Shown here one piece after another: positions 31,877-34,326 of a stretch of DNA of 34,326 nucleotides (positions are counted from its first letter, which is position 1; the number at the start of each line of letters is the position of its first letter). The notes beneath the pieces were generated by a model. It made no database searches. It saw only the letters and a program-made list of their open reading frames with translations, and had not been told where the DNA came from. A program made the translations under genes and the position numbers. Location of the stretch: the NCBI GenBank assembly GCA_023398295.1, contig JAEWSL010000056.1:1-34326 (forward strand), in the 5' to 3' direction. The DNA comes from Elusimicrobiota bacterium. Lineage in GTDB: Bacteria > Elusimicrobiota > Elusimicrobia > Elusimicrobiales > Elusimicrobiaceae.

Positions 31877-32959
31877 CTATTTCCAGCTCCTTAAAACCAT
31901 ATCGGGATTTATTTTCACGCCGCCGCGGCGCGCGGCGCGCTCCCCGGCGTACTGCAATTTCCTGGCGGCGCATAAAGCTATCATTGCCGCATTGTCCGAA
32001 GATAATCCCCTGCCTACAAAGCGCGCTTTTAAGCCGCTTGCGCGCGCGGCCTCTTCCATAAAATTCTTAAGCTTCTCGTTTGCCGCTACGCCGCCGCCTA
32101 CGGCAATATTCTTTACTTCATATTTAAGCGCGGCGTCCGTAGTTTTTTTAACTAAAGTTTCGCAGACGGCATTTTCAAATTCCGCGCAAATATCGGCAAC
32201 GGAAAAATCTTTGCGGCCTTTGAGATAGTAGCTTACCGCCGTCTTTAAGCCGCTGAAAGAAAACTCGTTTGTCCCTTTCATGAAAGGACGCGGAAATTTA
32301 ACGCGTCCCGCAACTCCGCCTGAAGCTTGGCGCGCTATCTGCGGGCCGCCCGGATAAGGCAGGCCCAAAAGTTTGGCCACCTTGTCAAAGGCTTCGCCGG
32401 CAGCGTCGTCGCGGGTGCGGCCCAGCAGTTTATACCTGCCGTAACCGCGCACAAGCCATAATTCGGTGTGCCCACCAGATACTATAAGGGAAATAAGAGG
32501 AAAGTCAAGGGGTATAAGGTTTTGGGGCCCGTCAAATTCGCAGGCGTAAAGATGGCCTTCAAGATGATTTATGCCTACGACAGGGGCCTCAAAAATCTCC
32601 CCCGCGCACTGCGCCGCAACGCGGCCGACCAAAAGGCCCCCGCTTAGGCCGGGCCCGTTTGCAAAGGCGATGCAGTTTGGCTTTAAGCCGCCGCAGGCCG
32701 CTTTTATAACGCCGGCTATTTTCTCGGCGTGGGCGCGGCTTGCAAGCTCGGGCACGACGCCGTGGAAGCGCTTGTGTATGTCAATTTGGGAATAAATTAT
32801 ATTGGACACAAGCTCCCCCGCGGCAAGCTTGCCGTCCGCGCCGCGTTTACAGTGCAGGAGCGCGGCGGAAGTTTCATCGCAGGTGCTTTCTATGCCCAAA
32901 ATATAAAAATCGCTTTCTTTATTTTTTATCTGCTTTTTCAGCTGCTTTGTTTTTTTCAT
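31877..32959 (-). CDS. tsaD: tRNA N6-adenosine threonylcarbamoyltransferase TsaD
   Basis: The 360-residue protein has the Kae1/TsaD ASKHA fold: LGIESTCDETSAAL, the metal ligands H132-L-E-G-H136, VSGGHTEL, and the third ligand region SSDNAAMIA. It transfers threonylcarbamoyl from TC-AMP to A37 of ANN-decoding tRNAs together with TsaB and TsaE, which are not in the window. The N-terminus is about 18 residues longer than usual and very Lys-rich, because it overlaps the Lys-rich end of the S41 peptidase gene in another frame by 41 bases; a shorter start near the TTG before GIEST is possible. The stop codon TAG is directly followed by the ATG of the solute-binding-protein gene. Confidence 0.96.
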   Translation of the reverse strand: MKKTKQLKKQIKNKESDFYILGIESTCDETSAALLHCKRGADGKLAAGELVSNIIYSQIDIHKRFHGVVPELASRAHAEKIAGVIKAACGGLKPNCIAFANGPGLSGGLLVGRVAAQCAGEIFEAPVVGINHLEGHLYACEFDGPQNLIPLDFPLISLIVSGGHTELWLVRGYGRYKLLGRTRDDAAGEAFDKVAKLLGLPYPGGPQIARQASGGVAGRVKFPRPFMKGTNEFSFSGLKTAVSYYLKGRKDFSVADICAEFENAVCETLVKKTTDAALKYEVKNIAVGGGVAANEKLKNFMEEAARASGLKARFVGRGLSSDNAAMIALCAARKLQYAGERAARRGGVKINPDMVLRSWK

Positions 32960-34326
32960 CTTTGGCTTTATTATCTTTTTTAGCTGCGGCCGCCTTGCCA
33001 GCGGGAATGTCTTTGCCGTCTTTGGCCGTCTGCTGCGGCAGGCCGTTTATCTGCCAGGAGCTCAAAGCGTCCCTTGCGCTTAATATCTCCACCGCGCGGT
33101 CCAAAACTATATCCTGGACATTATCCTTTATCTCGGACTCGGCTGTTTTTTTAGACGGGGAGTAAATCATGCTTATCTGCTTTTGCACGGCCAGGCGAGA
33201 GGTTCTTAAATCAAAAGGCACTACGATATCGGGCACGATGCCGCCCGTTTCCTGCGGGTTTTTAGCCTTAAAGTTTTTATGTATCATGCGGCCCAGCGGC
33301 GTATAATACTTTGCCACCGTAAGACGCAGGGCCGAACCGTCGGTCAAAGGCACAACCTGCTGCACGCTGCCCTTGCCGAAAGTGCGCGCGCCGATTAAAA
33401 TTGCGCGCTTGTAGTCCTGCATGGCGCCGGCCACAATTTCGCTGCCGGAGGCGGAACCCTCGTTTACCAAAACGACTAAAGGCAAGTCGGCATATTTTGC
33501 TTCTTTGCCGCTTTTATATTCTTTGAAAAATTCCTGCTTGCGGCCTTTGGTGTAGACGATAAGTTTATTGTCGCCGATAAAAAGTTTTGTCATATCAACC
33601 GCGCCGTCCAAAAGACCGCCCGGGTTGAACCTGAGGTCAAGGACTAAGGCTTTCATGCCTTCTTTTTGAAGTTTGGTTATGGCCTTTTGCATTTCGTCTA
33701 TCGTATGGCCCGAAAAATCGGACGCGGAAATATAGCCGATGTCTTTATTAAGCATTTTGGAGAAAACAACTTCGGGCACAATTTTGGTGCGCTTTAAGGT
33801 AAACTGTTTTTTGACCACTGCGCCGCCGGCTTGCGTTCTTTCAATTTCCACCTTAACCTTAGAGCCCACTTTGCCGCGCAAAGCGTCAACAGCCTCGTCG
33901 CTGTTCATTTCGCTTACGGGTTTGCCGTCAATTGTAATAATCCTGTCCTGCGGCTCTATGCCCGCCTTATAAGCGGGAGTGCCTGGCATCGGCGTTACAA
34001 CGATAAGCGCGCCGTAACGCGGCGATAAAAGCCGCATGCCCACGCCGCCAAATTCCCCTTTTGTTTCTTCTTTAAGGGCTTTGGTATTTTCCGCGGGAAT
34101 AAACTCCGAAAACTCGTCAAGACTTGCCACCATGCCGCCCAGAGCGCCCTTAATCAAATCTTTATTAGAGGTTTCCTCAACGTAATTATCCTGCACTTTA
34201 CTCATTACGTCAACCATAACTTTCATCTGTTCAAGGCCGTTGTCAACGCCGGAGTAGGCGTAAGGAAACAATGTCCCCATAAAAAACGCGGCGGTGAGAA
34301 AAACCGTCAGTATATTTATCTTATTT
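32919..34326 (-). CDS. C-terminal processing peptidase (S41, CtpA/Prc-like; 5' end outside window)
   Basis: On the minus strand the frame stays open to the window end: the codons before the ATG at 34280 read NKINILTVFLTAAFF, a signal peptide or membrane anchor, so the true start lies just beyond the window. Domains: N-terminal helical part with YVEETSNKDLIKGALGGM, PDZ at about 80-170 of the visible product (FGGVGMRL, APKY-type loop, GIEPQDRIITIDGKPV), and the S41 core with LDLRFNPGGLLD, the serine region EGSASGSEIVAGA and the lysine in ARTFGKGSVQ. It cleaves envelope proteins from the C-terminal side in the periplasm. The last 35 residues are Lys/Ala/Asp-rich and overlap tsaD by 41 bases. Confidence 0.94.
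   Translation of the reverse strand, partial: NKINILTVFLTAAFFMGTLFPYAYSGVDNGLEQMKVMVDVMSKVQDNYVEETSNKDLIKGALGGMVASLDEFSEFIPAENTKALKEETKGEFGGVGMRLLSPRYGALIVVTPMPGTPAYKAGIEPQDRIITIDGKPVSEMNSDEAVDALRGKVGSKVKVEIERTQAGGAVVKKQFTLKRTKIVPEVVFSKMLNKDIGYISASDFSGHTIDEMQKAITKLQKEGMKALVLDLRFNPGGLLDGAVDMTKLFIGDNKLIVYTKGRKQEFFKEYKSGKEAKYADLPLVVLVNEGSASGSEIVAGAMQDYKRAILIGARTFGKGSVQQVVPLTDGSALRLTVAKYYTPLGRMIHKNFKAKNPQETGGIVPDIVVPFDLRTSRLAVQKQISMIYSPSKKTAESEIKDNVQDIVLDRAVEILSARDALSSWQINGLPQQTAKDGKDIPAGKAAAAKKDNKAKDEKNKAAEKADKK

Noticed and set aside
31874..31882. TAG between tsaD and the binding-protein gene read as pyrrolysine or selenocysteine
   Set aside because: No SECIS-like element was recognised, TAG is not the selenocysteine codon, TsaD is complete at that point, and the downstream ATG has its own ribosome-binding site.
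1..34326. tRNA, rRNA, CRISPR and known riboswitches
   Set aside because: I read the two gene-free stretches and the short spacers and found no cloverleaf-like gene, regular short repeats with spacers, or recognisable riboswitch core; a covariance-model search was not possible.

Overview
This is an accessory-poor bacterial chromosomal segment, dense with housekeeping genes, mostly intronless operons with overlaps of a few bases. Organism: the host genes are rich in GCGC/CGCG words, with AT-rich spacers. An outer-membrane-type lipoprotein, RseP, CtpA/S41 peptidase, a SpoIID-like secreted protein and a DPE2-type glucanotransferase suggest a diderm, fermentative, possibly gut-associated bacterium. 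Elusimicrobiota is my weak guess; nothing here proves the phylum. No rRNA, tRNA, CRISPR array or transposase was seen.

Layout. 1-2343 (+): the end of a HAD hydrolase, a DUF362 ferredoxin-like protein and a P-loop (uridine kinase-like) NTPase. 2344-2837: a gene-free stretch holding dispersed repeats. 2838-4971 (-): a TauE/SafE permease and a CoaBC-like flavoprotein with several signature residues lost. 5096-10496 (+): a DPE2-type 4-alpha-glucanotransferase, a lipoprotein and a DUF6056-like polytopic membrane protein. 10498-20048 (-): one long co-directional block transcribed rseP, ispG, methyltransferase, HNH nuclease, methyltransferase, proS, lon, mscL. The three restriction-modification genes (15303-17744) are strikingly AT-rich and lack the host's GCGC words, yet sit with 1-7 base gaps between ispG and proS. 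20049-20429: a second gene-free stretch with repeats. 20430-29125 (+): hisS, aspS, a TPR/SpoIID-like secreted protein, a GT4 glycosyltransferase, an acyl-CoA dehydrogenase and a small secreted protein. 29148-34326 (-): ctpA (runs off the window), tsaD, a solute-binding protein with no signal peptide, and a GAF-GGDEF diguanylate cyclase, all overlapping or abutting.

How the parts work together. Protein and membrane quality control (rseP, lon, ctpA), translation (proS, hisS, aspS, tsaD) and isoprenoid synthesis (ispG) form the core. The most unusual features are: the restriction-modification cassette spliced into a housekeeping operon; a recurring promoter layout in which a TATAAT-like -10 box ends exactly six bases before the ATG (four genes), implying leaderless mRNAs; a cytoplasmic periplasmic-binding-protein homologue translationally coupled to a diguanylate cyclase; a SpoIID-like domain and a CoaBC-like protein that have both lost expected active-site residues; and a family of intergenic repeats shared by the two gene-free stretches.
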